Below are positions 51,641-60,102 of a stretch of 64,000 bases of DNA, one piece after another. Where the stretch lies: positions 1 to 64,000 of IMG/VR virus record IMGVR_UViG_3300021963_004854; one strand, given 5' to 3'. The translations under genes were made by a program, and so were the position numbers. Every line of letters begins with the position of its first letter. Position 1 is the first letter of the stretch. Under the pieces are notes generated by a model, which saw only the letters and a list, made by a program, of their open reading frames with translations, ran no database searches and had not been told where the DNA came from. Origin of the DNA: a virus.

Positions 51641-52310
51641 CTTGTGGTCTTTCCATTGAATCATATAAACAAATTAGTGGCTCTTCTCGTAGAACTTGTT
51701 CCCTAGTATCTGTCGGCCACATATATCCATAATTGTAACTGTATACCCAGCCGTCCGGAAAATAATCGATCTTTAAAAGACGTTCTCTTTGATGACCGAA
51801 CATATTATCAAGACCGCGATAATAATAAAACATTTGGTCAGGATAATCTCTAACGAACTTGGTGATTTTATCAACATCCAATTTGTCATTCCATCTCAAT
51901 ACACTCGAATTGAGGTCTGTATACTTATGAGGAATATCCTTAGTATCACTTTTCATCTTCTTTAGATTGTGCCAATGTGTTCGAATGAAAGTAAGTTTAT
52001 CTTCGGGATCATGTTCAACAATACAATCAATGTTCTGTTGAATATCAATATCCAGATCGAAGAATAGTTTCTCACCTTGTTTACGAATAAAATGTTTGTC
52101 AAATAGATAAAGTTTATTCCACCATTTTTCGTAATAGTTATCAGCCGGTAGCGGAACAATAATTATTTCTGGATTCAATCCAACTTCATGTTCTGTTATA
52201 CAGTGAAACTCAAAATCACTGGTGATATGCTTCTTACATTGCTCAAACAATTTATTGACATATTCTGGACCATATTTGAAGCCCCATTTTACGGTGTAGA
52301 TATTAATCAT
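51627..52310 (-). CDS. Glycosyltransferase-like protein, paralogue A
   Basis: 227 residues from ATG 52310, chosen by overlap with the upstream stop (TGATG). TVKWGFKYGPEYVNKLFEQCKKH is the family start, and FFDLDIDIQQNIDCI carries the DxD-like DLD. WVYSYNYGYMWP and EEPLICLYDSM are near the end. One of four tandem paralogues here with the same N-terminal KWGxKY and FDLDIxIQ motifs. It would transfer sugar from a nucleotide sugar to phage fibres, lipopolysaccharide or DNA; the target is unknown. Confidence 0.75.
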   Translation of the reverse strand: MINIYTVKWGFKYGPEYVNKLFEQCKKHITSDFEFHCITEHEVGLNPEIIIVPLPADNYYEKWWNKLYLFDKHFIRKQGEKLFFDLDIDIQQNIDCIVEHDPEDKLTFIRTHWHNLKKMKSDTKDIPHKYTDLNSSVLRWNDKLDVDKITKFVRDYPDQMFYYYRGLDNMFGHQRERLLKIDYFPDGWVYSYNYGYMWPTDTREQVLREEPLICLYDSMERPQDAKL

Positions 52311-53128
52311 CAAACATTCCAATGCTCTAATAGGTCAGGGTCGACTAGCGATTCTTGTTTTACTTTACCTCTGCGGTCATCTTGGAATGGAAGTAAGTCT
52401 ACATTAAAGACACACAGAATACAATCTTTTCTATATTTACCAACCTCAAGATCGCCTTCGTGCCAGTTACGACCACGATTATATGAATACGCAAATGTGC
52501 TTGGGAAATGTCTCCAGAGTGGAGTATCACTAAAGTCACCCCAACGCCAACTGTGATAGTTATCAGTTCCATCTGTAAATGTGAACCAGATACGCTCTTG
52601 ATGTTCTAGAACATCCTGCCAAATACATTCTGTCTGATCATCTGACCAGACCATGCAGCTACCATTTGTATATGCGCCATGCGCCAACTTGAAGTTGCGA
52701 GACTTCATGGGGCGAGGGTCTTGCCACCATGACCGCAACTTAGTGGGATTCTCTAGGTCGTAAGTGATGATTGGCGACAAATCATTTTGTATGATAACAT
52801 CAAGGTCGAAAAAGACAAATCTTCCAGTGGGGTTATCGTCTGCGAAGTTGTGCGTATTGAAGATGAACGTCTTTGGTCTGTCCCAACAACGTGCCATGCC
52901 GTATTTGAAATCATCTGAACCAAACCAGTATTTCGGATGAATGTCGGGAATGTCTGGGAAGTCGATGACTTTAATTTCATTTTCAAATCCATCACTGTTG
53001 TCTGTATAACAATAGAAATGAAACTCAAAATTATCTGGTGTATGCTTCTTTGCCATCCGATATAGACGGTTGACAAACTCGGCATCATATTTGGTACCCC
53101 ATTTACAGCAAACGTAATTAACTCTCAT
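52310..53128 (-). CDS. Glycosyltransferase-like protein, paralogue B
   Basis: 272 residues from ATG 53128 (ATGA overlap with the upstream stop); an ATG six bases earlier is also possible. CCKWGTKYDAEFVNRLYRMAKKH, VFFDLDVIIQND (DxD-like) and AYSYNRGRNWHEG match its paralogues. It carries an extra segment (DDFKYGMARCWDRPKTFIF) also partly present in paralogue C. The longest of the four. Confidence 0.75.
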   Translation of the reverse strand: MRVNYVCCKWGTKYDAEFVNRLYRMAKKHTPDNFEFHFYCYTDNSDGFENEIKVIDFPDIPDIHPKYWFGSDDFKYGMARCWDRPKTFIFNTHNFADDNPTGRFVFFDLDVIIQNDLSPIITYDLENPTKLRSWWQDPRPMKSRNFKLAHGAYTNGSCMVWSDDQTECIWQDVLEHQERIWFTFTDGTDNYHSWRWGDFSDTPLWRHFPSTFAYSYNRGRNWHEGDLEVGKYRKDCILCVFNVDLLPFQDDRRGKVKQESLVDPDLLEHWNV

Positions 53129-53889
53129 TTCCATAATCCAATAATATTCTTATCTTTGCACTCTGACAATTCAACATGGTCTTTTGTAGATGGATGAGGA
53201 ACGTTATCAGTATTAAATACACAGATTTTGGCATCATCTCTAAACTTGAAACGTTCTACGTCATCTGGATGATAACGTCCTCTGTTCCAGGAATAAATCC
53301 AATGGTCAGGAATGTTTTTCCAGAAGTCTCTTTGTCGCCAGAAATGATAGTTGTCAGTTCCTTTGAAGAAAGTTTTGAAAATGATTTCGCTTTCTTCCCA
53401 AACATCATAATATATATGCTGACATTGACCGTATGACCATAGCATCATGCTAGAGTTATAATATGTGCCTCGGGTTTCAATAAAGAATCTTTCATCAAGT
53501 TGACCAGCTGGCTGCCAAAGACTATGAGCAATTCTTGGCTTTTTTGCCAGCTCATCAATTTCATCGATATTATTTTGAATAACAATGTCTAAATCAAAAT
53601 AGCAAAATTGATCTTCCGGTTCACAGTTAATCCATTCTTCTGAATTAAATACCAGAAATTTTGCTCGGTCAAAACAATATTCTTCTTTACCGAAATAATA
53701 TTTTGGATGCAGAAGGTCGTCATCTGGAATAGGAACGACCTCAATATTCTTATTAATCTTCTTTGCATCGTCTGTGTAACAAATAAATCTGAAATCTTTT
53801 GTATAATTCTTCTTTACCATCTTGTAAAGATTGTTCACATACTTTTCGGAATATTTGTCACCCCATTTGATTGTTAGAAAGTTCATCAT
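53125..53889 (-). CDS. Glycosyltransferase-like protein, paralogue C
   Basis: 254 residues from ATG 53889; starts at 53886 (ATG) and 53901 are also in frame. FLTIKWGDKYSEKYVNNLYKMVKKN, CYFDLDIVIQNNIDE and WIYSWNRGRYHPDD show the same family as its neighbours. The start overlaps the upstream gene by about 32 bases, a longer overlap than the other junctions, which makes the first codon less sure. Paralogues B and C are the most alike. Confidence 0.75.
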   Translation of the reverse strand: MMNFLTIKWGDKYSEKYVNNLYKMVKKNYTKDFRFICYTDDAKKINKNIEVVPIPDDDLLHPKYYFGKEEYCFDRAKFLVFNSEEWINCEPEDQFCYFDLDIVIQNNIDEIDELAKKPRIAHSLWQPAGQLDERFFIETRGTYYNSSMMLWSYGQCQHIYYDVWEESEIIFKTFFKGTDNYHFWRQRDFWKNIPDHWIYSWNRGRYHPDDVERFKFRDDAKICVFNTDNVPHPSTKDHVELSECKDKNIIGLWK

Positions 53890-54544
53890 ATTTCTTGTCA
53901 TATCCTGGATAATAATCTAAACCATTGAGTAGACATACTGTATACTCTGGTCGGTATCTGTCTACAATTCTCTTTTCTGGGTCGTAGTAATCTGCTCCGT
54001 AAAGAAACGAATAAAACTCGCCCTTGGGAAACCACTTAAAATCAAAATTCTCATGCCATAAAAATCTATCGTCGCCCCAATACTTGACCATGTAATAGTC
54101 CATGTCTTTTTCAAAGTGTTCCCAAATCTCTTTGGCTTTTGGACTACCAGAGCGCCATAGAACGGCACTGGAGTTATAGTTACTCAAATATTGTTCGCTA
54201 TAAGACCTAGCATTTTTATCCACCCAACTTATATCTTTCCAATATGTATAGCATATAGTTGGGCGTTCGTCAAGATAATTCCATAGATGATCAATATCTT
54301 TTTGTATTCTAATGTCGAGGTCAAAGTAAAGAACATCACCCAAATCTTCTAGGCCATACATCCATATTTTAATAAAAGTACCGTCCACATCTTCTGGCAA
54401 AGGAATTACTTTGACTCTGGGATCGAGGGTAGTGTCATCGGTGATGCAGACGTAATTATACTTGCCATCCGTCGCTTCGATGATACGATCTACATCTTCT
54501 TTGGAATATTTTGTTCCGTATTTCAACATCAATATTGTTTTCAT
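53858..54544 (-). CDS. Glycosyltransferase-like protein, paralogue D
   Basis: 228 residues, first gene of the minus-strand operon. MLKYGTKYSKEDVDRIIEAT, YFDLDIRIQKDIDHLW and FYSFLYGADYYDPEK follow the family order. Between it and the divergent fibre gene there is a 49-base gap holding the plus-strand late promoter; no clear minus-strand promoter was seen there. Tandem overlap with paralogue C points to duplication within the phage. Confidence 0.75.
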   Translation of the reverse strand: MKTILMLKYGTKYSKEDVDRIIEATDGKYNYVCITDDTTLDPRVKVIPLPEDVDGTFIKIWMYGLEDLGDVLYFDLDIRIQKDIDHLWNYLDERPTICYTYWKDISWVDKNARSYSEQYLSNYNSSAVLWRSGSPKAKEIWEHFEKDMDYYMVKYWGDDRFLWHENFDFKWFPKGEFYSFLYGADYYDPEKRIVDRYRPEYTVCLLNGLDYYPGYDKKYDELSNNQMG

Positions 54545-54558
54545 TAGTCATCCAAAAG

Positions 54559-54566
54559 TATAAATA
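54559..54566 (+). promoter_or_regulatory. T4-type late promoter for the tail-fibre gene run
   Basis: Perfect TATAAATA in the gap between divergent genes, 27 bases before the ATG at 54594. It would drive the fibre genes 54594-56847. Confidence 0.75.
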
Positions 54567-54593
54567 AGAACATAAAGATTTATAAGGGTTCTC

Positions 54594-54923
54594 ATGGCAC
54601 AAGTTCAAAACATTTATATTGATCAAGGAACAACGTTCTCGTTTACGATTGCCGTTGCCGATCAATATGGCGATGTAAAGGATTTAACAGATTATGAGGC
54701 TGCCGCTCAAATGCGTAAGTCTTATTATACAAATACATCTATTGATTTTACCACAGACGTATCTTCACCGTTAGATGGTGAAGTTACTGTTAGTTTGACG
54801 GCAGAAGAGACTTCTGCAATCAAAGCAGGTAGATATGTCTACGATATAGAAATCACAAGCAGCGAAGAGACACTAAGAGTTCTCGAAGGTATTGTAGTAG
54901 TCAATCCGGAGGTAACTAAATAA
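54594..54923 (+). CDS. Small beta-rich tail-fibre-associated protein
   Basis: 109 residues: QNIYIDQGTTFSFTIAVADQYGDVKDLTDYEAAAQMRKS, then TDVSSPLDGEVTVSLTAEETSAIKAGRYVYDIEI. This is the beta-sandwich pattern of BppU-type or baseplate upper proteins (N-terminal domain) seen in phage fibre clusters. Probably an adaptor between baseplate and fibre. AAGGG ribosome site. The stop overlaps the next ATG (TAATG). Confidence 0.65.
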   Translation: MAQVQNIYIDQGTTFSFTIAVADQYGDVKDLTDYEAAAQMRKSYYTNTSIDFTTDVSSPLDGEVTVSLTAEETSAIKAGRYVYDIEITSSEETLRVLEGIVVVNPEVTK

Positions 54924-55138
54924 TGGCTATAAAAGTCACGGTTCCAAACAGCAAAACTATAAATACAAGCATAGTAAGTAAGCGTGGCGCTGCGGCTGTC
55001 CAATCTTTGGCAGATGTGGATGCAACCGGTTTGCAAGATGGATATACATTGATTTACAATTCAGAAACAAGAAAATGGGAAGCAGTAAATCCCGCAACCG
55101 CAGTAGCTCCCACAGCAATTGACGGCGGAACGTATTAA
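54923..55138 (+). CDS. Short tail-fibre-type protein ending in DGGTY
   Basis: 71 residues, KVTVPNSKTINTSIVSKRG start, a SLADVDATGLQDGYTLIYNSETRKWEAV segment that is a typical phage fibre module, and the ending AIDGGTY. The same ending closes the large fibre (NIDGGTY) and, with one extra Ser, the 57499 protein (LDGGTYS). Probably a component of a fibre or a decoy of one repeat unit. Confidence 0.65.
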   Translation: MAIKVTVPNSKTINTSIVSKRGAAAVQSLADVDATGLQDGYTLIYNSETRKWEAVNPATAVAPTAIDGGTY

Positions 55139-55167
55139 AAATATAATAGTAAGAAAAGGAAAACAGA

Positions 55168-56847
55168 ATGTCAACTATTATTCAAATTAAGAGAAGTTCG
55201 GGTTCAACTGCCCCATCAACTTCCGATCTATTAGAAGGTGAAATGGCGTATGCAGAAGACGCAGCCAACAATGGTACCGCTGGCGTTCTGTATATCGAAT
55301 CCGTAAACTCTTCTGGTGGTGCTGTTATCGACGCTATCGGTGGTAAGAAATACACCGCCGCTGTTGATGGTGCTACAAACGCAAACACTGTATCAACAAT
55401 CGTAAAGCGCGATTCGTCAGGTAACTTCTCGGCAGGAACAATCACTGCCGATCTTACAGGTGACGTAACTGGTACAGTTTCATCTATTGCCAACCACGAC
55501 ACAGATGCTCTTGACGAAGGTTCAACAAACCTTTACTTCACAGATGCAAGAGCAAGAGGCGCAATCAGCGTTTCTGGCGATCTTTCGTATGACTCAGTAA
55601 CTGGTGTTATCTCATATACAGATGCCGGTGTATCTCTTTCTGGTTTCGACACAGATGATCTCTCTGAGGGAACGAACAACCTTTACTTCACAACTGGTCG
55701 AGTTGAAACTGCCGTAGACAACTATCTCGTTGGCGGAACAGGTATTTCCTACTCAGCCGGACAAATTGATCTCGACAATACGACGGTAACTGCTTCTTCT
55801 TATGGTTCGGCATCGGCTGTTGCAACTTTCACAGTTGACTCTCAGGGTCGTCTGACTGCGGCAAGCGATACTACTATTGATATCACTGCATCGCAAGTTA
55901 ATGACTTTACAACTGCGGCAGAAACTGCTATTGATGGTCACGTTACTGGCGGAACAGGACTTACCTACACCAACGGAACAATCGATCTAGACGATACCAC
56001 AGTAACTGCCGGTTCGTATGGTTCTTCAACTCAAATCCCAACATTCACAGTTGACGCACAAGGTCGTCTGACTGCGGCAAGTTATGAATCAATTTCTACC
56101 GATCTTGATATTGCGGGCGACACTGGCACAGATACAATCTCGCTTGCCTCGGAAACTCTGACTTTCACAGGCGGAACAGGCGTTACAACTTCGGCATCTG
56201 CTGGTGCGGTAACAATCGGCATCGGACAGGATGTTGGAACAAGTGCGGACGTTGATTTTGGTAGCGTTTCGACCGACACAATCAAGGACTCTGGTGGCAC
56301 AACCGCACTTACACTTGACGGTGCAAACGTTACTGTTGCTGGTAACCTAACAGTTTCGGGAACAACAACTACTGTTAACTCGACAACACTTACTGTTACT
56401 GACCCTCTCGTATTCGTAGGTAACGACAACAATGCAACCGACGCGGTTGACCTTGGTCTGTTCGGTATGTATGATACAACAGGTTCGCAAGACCTTTACG
56501 CTGGTCTGTTCCGCGATGCATCTGACGGCAAGTGGAAGCTCTTCAAGGGTCTACAATCAGCGCCAACAACAACTGTTAACACAGCTGGAACAGGTTACTC
56601 TGTTGCTACTCTTGTTGCTAACCTCGAAGGTTCGCTCTCGGGTGGTACAGTTTCCGGTCTATCATCTGCAATCGCAGTAGGTGACGGTGGTACTGGTGTA
56701 ACAACTCTAACTGCTAACGGTGTTCTGTTCGGTGGTGGCACAAGTGCAATCAGCGCAACCGCTGTTGGCACTGCCGGTCAAGTTCTAAAATCAAACGGTT
56801 CAGGCAATGCGCCTTCGTTTGGCAACATCGACGGTGGCACATACTAA
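55168..56847 (+). CDS. Long tail-fibre protein
   Basis: 559 residues. N-terminal IQIKRSSGSTAPSTSDLLEGEMAYAEDAANN is the same start module as the proteins at 57147 and 58865. It is followed by repeats of DLSEGTNNLYFTTGRVE/DALDEGSTNLYFTDARARGAI and TVTASSYGSASAVATFTVDSQGRLTAAS/TVTAGSYGSSTQIPTFTVDAQGRLTAAS, a typical phage fibre beta shaft. The C-terminal half has VAGNLTVSGTTTTVNSTTLTVTDPLVFVG. Ends NIDGGTY. Preferred-codon use suggests high expression. No chaperone-type peptidase domain is seen. Confidence 0.85.
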   Translation: MSTIIQIKRSSGSTAPSTSDLLEGEMAYAEDAANNGTAGVLYIESVNSSGGAVIDAIGGKKYTAAVDGATNANTVSTIVKRDSSGNFSAGTITADLTGDVTGTVSSIANHDTDALDEGSTNLYFTDARARGAISVSGDLSYDSVTGVISYTDAGVSLSGFDTDDLSEGTNNLYFTTGRVETAVDNYLVGGTGISYSAGQIDLDNTTVTASSYGSASAVATFTVDSQGRLTAASDTTIDITASQVNDFTTAAETAIDGHVTGGTGLTYTNGTIDLDDTTVTAGSYGSSTQIPTFTVDAQGRLTAASYESISTDLDIAGDTGTDTISLASETLTFTGGTGVTTSASAGAVTIGIGQDVGTSADVDFGSVSTDTIKDSGGTTALTLDGANVTVAGNLTVSGTTTTVNSTTLTVTDPLVFVGNDNNATDAVDLGLFGMYDTTGSQDLYAGLFRDASDGKWKLFKGLQSAPTTTVNTAGTGYSVATLVANLEGSLSGGTVSGLSSAIAVGDGGTGVTTLTANGVLFGGGTSAISATAVGTAGQVLKSNGSGNAPSFGNIDGGTY

Positions 56848-56856
56848 TAAATTATA

Positions 56857-56878
56857 GGGGAGGGACTATTCCCTCCCC
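56857..56878 (+). terminator. Hairpin after the long fibre gene
   Basis: GGGGAGGGA, loop CTAT, TCCCTCCCC: a perfect 9-bp stem followed by ACATTTT. The T-run is weak, so it is either a leaky terminator or an mRNA stabilising end. Confidence 0.6.
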
Positions 56879-56896
56879 ACATTTTGGAGATACATA

Positions 56897-57136
56897 ATGG
56901 ATCAAACTAAGTTCATCAATTCGTATATTAATAATTTGGCAGAGCAACTTAAAGCATCGACGCTTGACAACATCATGGTGAAAACCCAGTTGGCAATGGC
57001 AAACGAGACTGTAGCTGAATTGACAGCCAAGATACAGGAATTAGAAGAAGCATTAAAACTTGCATCTACTACTCCTACCTCAAACAAAGCCGCTAAATCT
57101 GACTGGGACGAAGGTACGTTTAAATCAGATGAATAG
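56897..57136 (+). CDS. Small coiled-coil protein in the fibre cluster
   Basis: 79 residues: INNLAEQLKASTLDNIMVKTQLAMANETVAELTAKIQELEEALKLAS is a clear heptad-like helix, followed by a short disordered acidic tail (SDWDEGTFKSDE). It probably trimerises and supports fibre assembly or acts as an internal chaperone (inference). GGAG lies ahead of the ATG. It is 10 bases before the next gene. Confidence 0.7.
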   Translation: MDQTKFINSYINNLAEQLKASTLDNIMVKTQLAMANETVAELTAKIQELEEALKLASTTPTSNKAAKSDWDEGTFKSDE

Positions 57137-57146
57137 GACTTAGCAT

Positions 57147-57497
57147 ATGTCAACGGTCGTTCAAATTAAAAGAAGTGAAACTACGGGCGCCGAACCAGGT
57201 GCAAGTGATCTCGCAGTAGGCGAACTGGCCGTAAATCTTGAAGATAAGAAAATCTTTTCCAAGAAGACAGACGGCACAATAGTAGCATTAGGTGGCGTAG
57301 AAGTAAATGATGGCGGCGCGGCAACAAGCGTTGCTACCATCTCGTTTGCTGACACCGCGTTTAGTGATTTCGATGTAGATACAACTACCACGCCAGGCAC
57401 TGCGATCATTCGCCTCAACCAGCTAACAGACTTAGATTACGGCTTGATCACAGATGCGGTTGCAGCATACAATTCTGTAGATTACGGGAGCATTTGA
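57147..57497 (+). CDS. Short tail-fibre-type protein
   Basis: 116 residues. VVQIKRSETTGAEPGASDLAVGELAVNLEDKKIFSKKTDG is the common start module shared with 58865 and (partly) 55168. The middle TISFADTAFSDFDVDTTTTPGTAIIRLN is beta-type. Ends DYGSI rather than DGGTY. One base separates it from the next gene. Likely a short fibre or a component bound to the long fibre. Confidence 0.65.
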   Translation: MSTVVQIKRSETTGAEPGASDLAVGELAVNLEDKKIFSKKTDGTIVALGGVEVNDGGAATSVATISFADTAFSDFDVDTTTTPGTAIIRLNQLTDLDYGLITDAVAAYNSVDYGSI

Positions 57498-57498
57498 T

Positions 57499-57702
57499 AT
57501 GGCAGCTAGAGTAAAACTAAGAAGAGGCACAGCTTTACAACATCAAAGTTTTACTGGTGCCGAAGCGGAAATCACAGTAGACACAACGAATTGGTCTGTT
57601 AGAGTTCATGATGGTTCCACTGCTGGAGGCCATGAACTTTTAAAGACTTCATTAGATAACATAGAAGACGGTGCCATTCTAGATGGTGGAACATATAGCT
57701 AA
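57499..57702 (+). CDS. Mtd_N-like short fibre module
   Basis: 67 residues. VKLRRGTALQHQSFTGAEAEITVDTTNWSVRVHDGSTAGGHEL is the N-terminal trimeric fibre module related to the major tropism determinant N-domain. It stands alone here with a short tail ending LDGGTYS, so it is a minimal or truncated copy of the start of the following fibre (57727). Confidence 0.7.
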   Translation: MAARVKLRRGTALQHQSFTGAEAEITVDTTNWSVRVHDGSTAGGHELLKTSLDNIEDGAILDGGTYS

Positions 57703-57726
57703 ATAGAGTGGGATTAGGAGATACAA

Positions 57727-58863
57727 ATGGCAACGATTTTACAACTTCGTAGAGGCACTACAGTCCAACACTCTAGTTTCACTGGTGCAGTTGGTGAAGT
57801 TACTGTAGATACAACTAAAGATACTGTAGTAGTTCATGACGGCACCACTGCGGGTGGCTTTGCTTTAGCTAAAGAATCTGCATTATCTGGATTTATTTCA
57901 TTGACTGCCCTTTCAGGCGGCACCGGTCTAGATTATAATAACACAACTGGCGTATTCGATATTGATAGCACCGTAGCTACAAAAACTTATGTTGATACTG
58001 CGGTTCAAGGCAAAGACAATACGGATGAAATCACAGAAGGCTCAACAAACCTCTACTTCACAAATGCTAGAGCAAGAGGCGCAGTATCGGTAACAGATTC
58101 CGGCGGCGACGGCTCACTTGCATATAATAGCACAACTGGCGTAATTACATATACTGGACCAAGTGCCTCAGACGTTCGCGCCCACTTTAGTGCAGGAACA
58201 GGCATCACTATTACTAATGGTGCGGTCGCAGTAGATTCTACAATTGCCACTAAAACTTATGCAGATAATGCCGCGACAACCGCAGTTGCCAACGTTATTG
58301 ATACTGCACCGGAAGCATTGAACACATTAAACGAACTTGCTGCCGCACTTGGCGATGATGCCAACTTCTCGACCACAATCACTACCAGCATCGGAACTAA
58401 GTTAAATTCTTCTGCGGTTAGTGCATTTGGCTTAACTCTAGTAGATGACGCAGACGCCGCCACCGCACGAACAACACTTGGTCTTGGCACCGCAGCTACA
58501 ACCGCTGCTACTGCTTACGCTACTGCCGCTCAAGGAACTAAAGCGGATGCTGCCTTACCGTCTTCAAGCGTAAGTGTATTTGGTCTATCTCTAATCGATG
58601 ATGCAGATGCCGCAGCCGCAAGAACGACATTAGGACTAGGCACCGCAGCAACTACAGCATCATCGGCATATGCTACCGCGGCACAAGGTGCTACGGCAGA
58701 TGCGGCTCTACCAGCAGCATCGTATACCGCCTCAGATGTTCTAACTAAACTTAAAACAGTTGATGGTGCAGGATCAGGACTTGATGCTGATTTACTAGAT
58801 GGCAATTCAAGCGCATATTTTCGTATTAATATCTATGACTCTGCAGGGACATTATTGAACTAA
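57727..58863 (+). CDS. Tail-fibre protein with Mtd_N-like N-terminus
   Basis: 378 residues. N-terminal ILQLRRGTTVQHSSFTGAVGEVTVDTTKDTVVVHDGTTAGG is the Mtd_N-like module. Then the shaft EITEGSTNLYFTNARARGAVSVTD, similar to the long fibre. Then three repeats of FGLTLVDDADAATARTTLGLGTAATTAATAYATAAQGTKAD type, and the end IYDSAGTLLN. GGAG lies before the ATG. Probably the receptor-binding or distal half fibre. No reverse transcriptase or template repeat of a diversity-generating element is present here. Confidence 0.8.
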   Translation: MATILQLRRGTTVQHSSFTGAVGEVTVDTTKDTVVVHDGTTAGGFALAKESALSGFISLTALSGGTGLDYNNTTGVFDIDSTVATKTYVDTAVQGKDNTDEITEGSTNLYFTNARARGAVSVTDSGGDGSLAYNSTTGVITYTGPSASDVRAHFSAGTGITITNGAVAVDSTIATKTYADNAATTAVANVIDTAPEALNTLNELAAALGDDANFSTTITTSIGTKLNSSAVSAFGLTLVDDADAATARTTLGLGTAATTAATAYATAAQGTKADAALPSSSVSVFGLSLIDDADAAAARTTLGLGTAATTASSAYATAAQGATADAALPAASYTASDVLTKLKTVDGAGSGLDADLLDGNSSAYFRINIYDSAGTLLN

Positions 58864-58864
58864 T

Positions 58865-59107
58865 ATGACAACTGTAGTCCAATTAAAACGAAGTGAAACC
58901 TCTGGTTCTATTCCTAGTGCAAGTGATATTGCAGTAGGAGAACTTGCTGTAAATTTGGCGGACGGCGCACTATATTCAAAAAAGACTGATGGTAGTATCA
59001 TCGAAGTCGGTGGATATAATCCAGATTTTTTCACAGTACCAGAAACCATAGATTTGGGTGATATTGCTGGAGTCAATCCGACAACCTATGATATGGGTTC
59101 GTTATAA
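58865..59107 (+). CDS. Short tail-fibre-type protein
   Basis: 80 residues. VVQLKRSETSGSIPSASDIAVGELAVNLADGALYSKKTDG is almost the same start module as 57147. Ends TTYDMGSL. It probably arose by duplication and is the last gene of the fibre run. The late promoter of the gp13 operon overlaps its stop codon. Confidence 0.65.
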   Translation: MTTVVQLKRSETSGSIPSASDIAVGELAVNLADGALYSKKTDGSIIEVGGYNPDFFTVPETIDLGDIAGVNPTTYDMGSL

Positions 59108-59110
59108 ATA
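59103..59110 (+). promoter_or_regulatory. T4-type late promoter of the gp13-gp17 block
   Basis: Perfect TATAAATA 19 bases before the gp13 ATG (59130), overlapping the end of the previous gene, with an AGAGGA ribosome site between. Confidence 0.8.
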
Positions 59111-59129
59111 GTCCTAAAGAGGACACGAT

Positions 59130-60098
59130 ATGACAATTTCATCTAGACAAGGACTAATCGATTACTGTCTCCGTAGACTCGGATTTCCAGTAATCGAAAT
59201 TAACGTTGATGACGATCAAATAGAAGATCGTATCGATGACGCTTTGCAGTATTTTCAAGAGTTCCACTTTGACGGTGTTGAGAGAGTATATCTCCACCAT
59301 CAAGTAAGTGGTGCAACGCTAAGATTTTCTGGTCTTTCTTCGCCCAGCTTTGAAGCAGGTGAAACATTACAGGGCGCAACTTCGGGTGCAACATGTAAAG
59401 TTATCTCTATAACTGGCACTACTCTATCAGTAAGTAAAGTTAGAGGAACATTTCAGGCATCTGAAACAGTCACGGGTGTAACATCGGGCTTTAGTAGAGC
59501 ATTGGCTCCATCGAATCCATATACTGCGGGTGACATTCAGAATGGATATGTTTCCATTCCAGATTCTGTAATTGGTGTTATTAGAGTATTACCAATCAAT
59601 GGTCCTAGCTCTGGTATGAATAATGCAAACAATATGTTTGATGTTGTTTATCAATTCCGTATGAATGATATGTATAATCTTTTGTCCGCGGACATGATTT
59701 ATTATACACAGATGAAGCAATACCTTTCGATGCTAGACATGCTTCTAGTGGGCGATAGGTCGTTTGCATATAATCGTAAGACTGACAAATTAGAAATTCA
59801 TTGCAACTGGGAAGATGTTTTTGATCCTGGTGATTACATTATTGTAGAATGTTATCGTATAGTGGACCCAAACACATATACACAAGTATATAATGACCGC
59901 TTTCTCAAGACTTATGCTACTGCGCTAATCAAAAAGCAATGGGGTGACAACATGAAGAAGTTTGGTGGTATGCAACTACCAGGCGGTATCGTCATGAATG
60001 GTCAACAAGTCTATGATGAAGCAGTAGAAGAAATTAGAATGATTCAACAGGACATGCAATTAAGTTCCGAGTTGCCAGTCGATTTCATGGTGGGCTAA
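59130..60098 (+). CDS. 13: Neck protein gp13
   Basis: 322 residues (T4: 309). SSRQGLIDYCLRRLGFPVIEINVDDDQIEDRIDDALQYFQEFHFDGVE is the gp13 signature. After this comes a small beta insert (LRFSGLSSPSFEAGETLQGATSGATCKVI) not found in T4, then the YQFRMNDMYNLLSADMIYYTQMKQYLSMLDML region and the C-terminal LIKKQWGDNMKKFGGMQLPGG. Forms the neck ring with gp14, completing heads for tail joining. The insert resembles repeated GETxxGATSG modules found in fibres. Confidence 0.92.
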   Translation: MTISSRQGLIDYCLRRLGFPVIEINVDDDQIEDRIDDALQYFQEFHFDGVERVYLHHQVSGATLRFSGLSSPSFEAGETLQGATSGATCKVISITGTTLSVSKVRGTFQASETVTGVTSGFSRALAPSNPYTAGDIQNGYVSIPDSVIGVIRVLPINGPSSGMNNANNMFDVVYQFRMNDMYNLLSADMIYYTQMKQYLSMLDMLLVGDRSFAYNRKTDKLEIHCNWEDVFDPGDYIIVECYRIVDPNTYTQVYNDRFLKTYATALIKKQWGDNMKKFGGMQLPGGIVMNGQQVYDEAVEEIRMIQQDMQLSSELPVDFMVG

Positions 60099-60102
60099 GA
60101 TT

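Noticed and set aside
57499-58863. Diversity-generating retroelement suggested by Mtd_N-like fibre modules
   Set aside because: No reverse transcriptase, accessory gene or template repeat with adenine-specific changes is present in the window.
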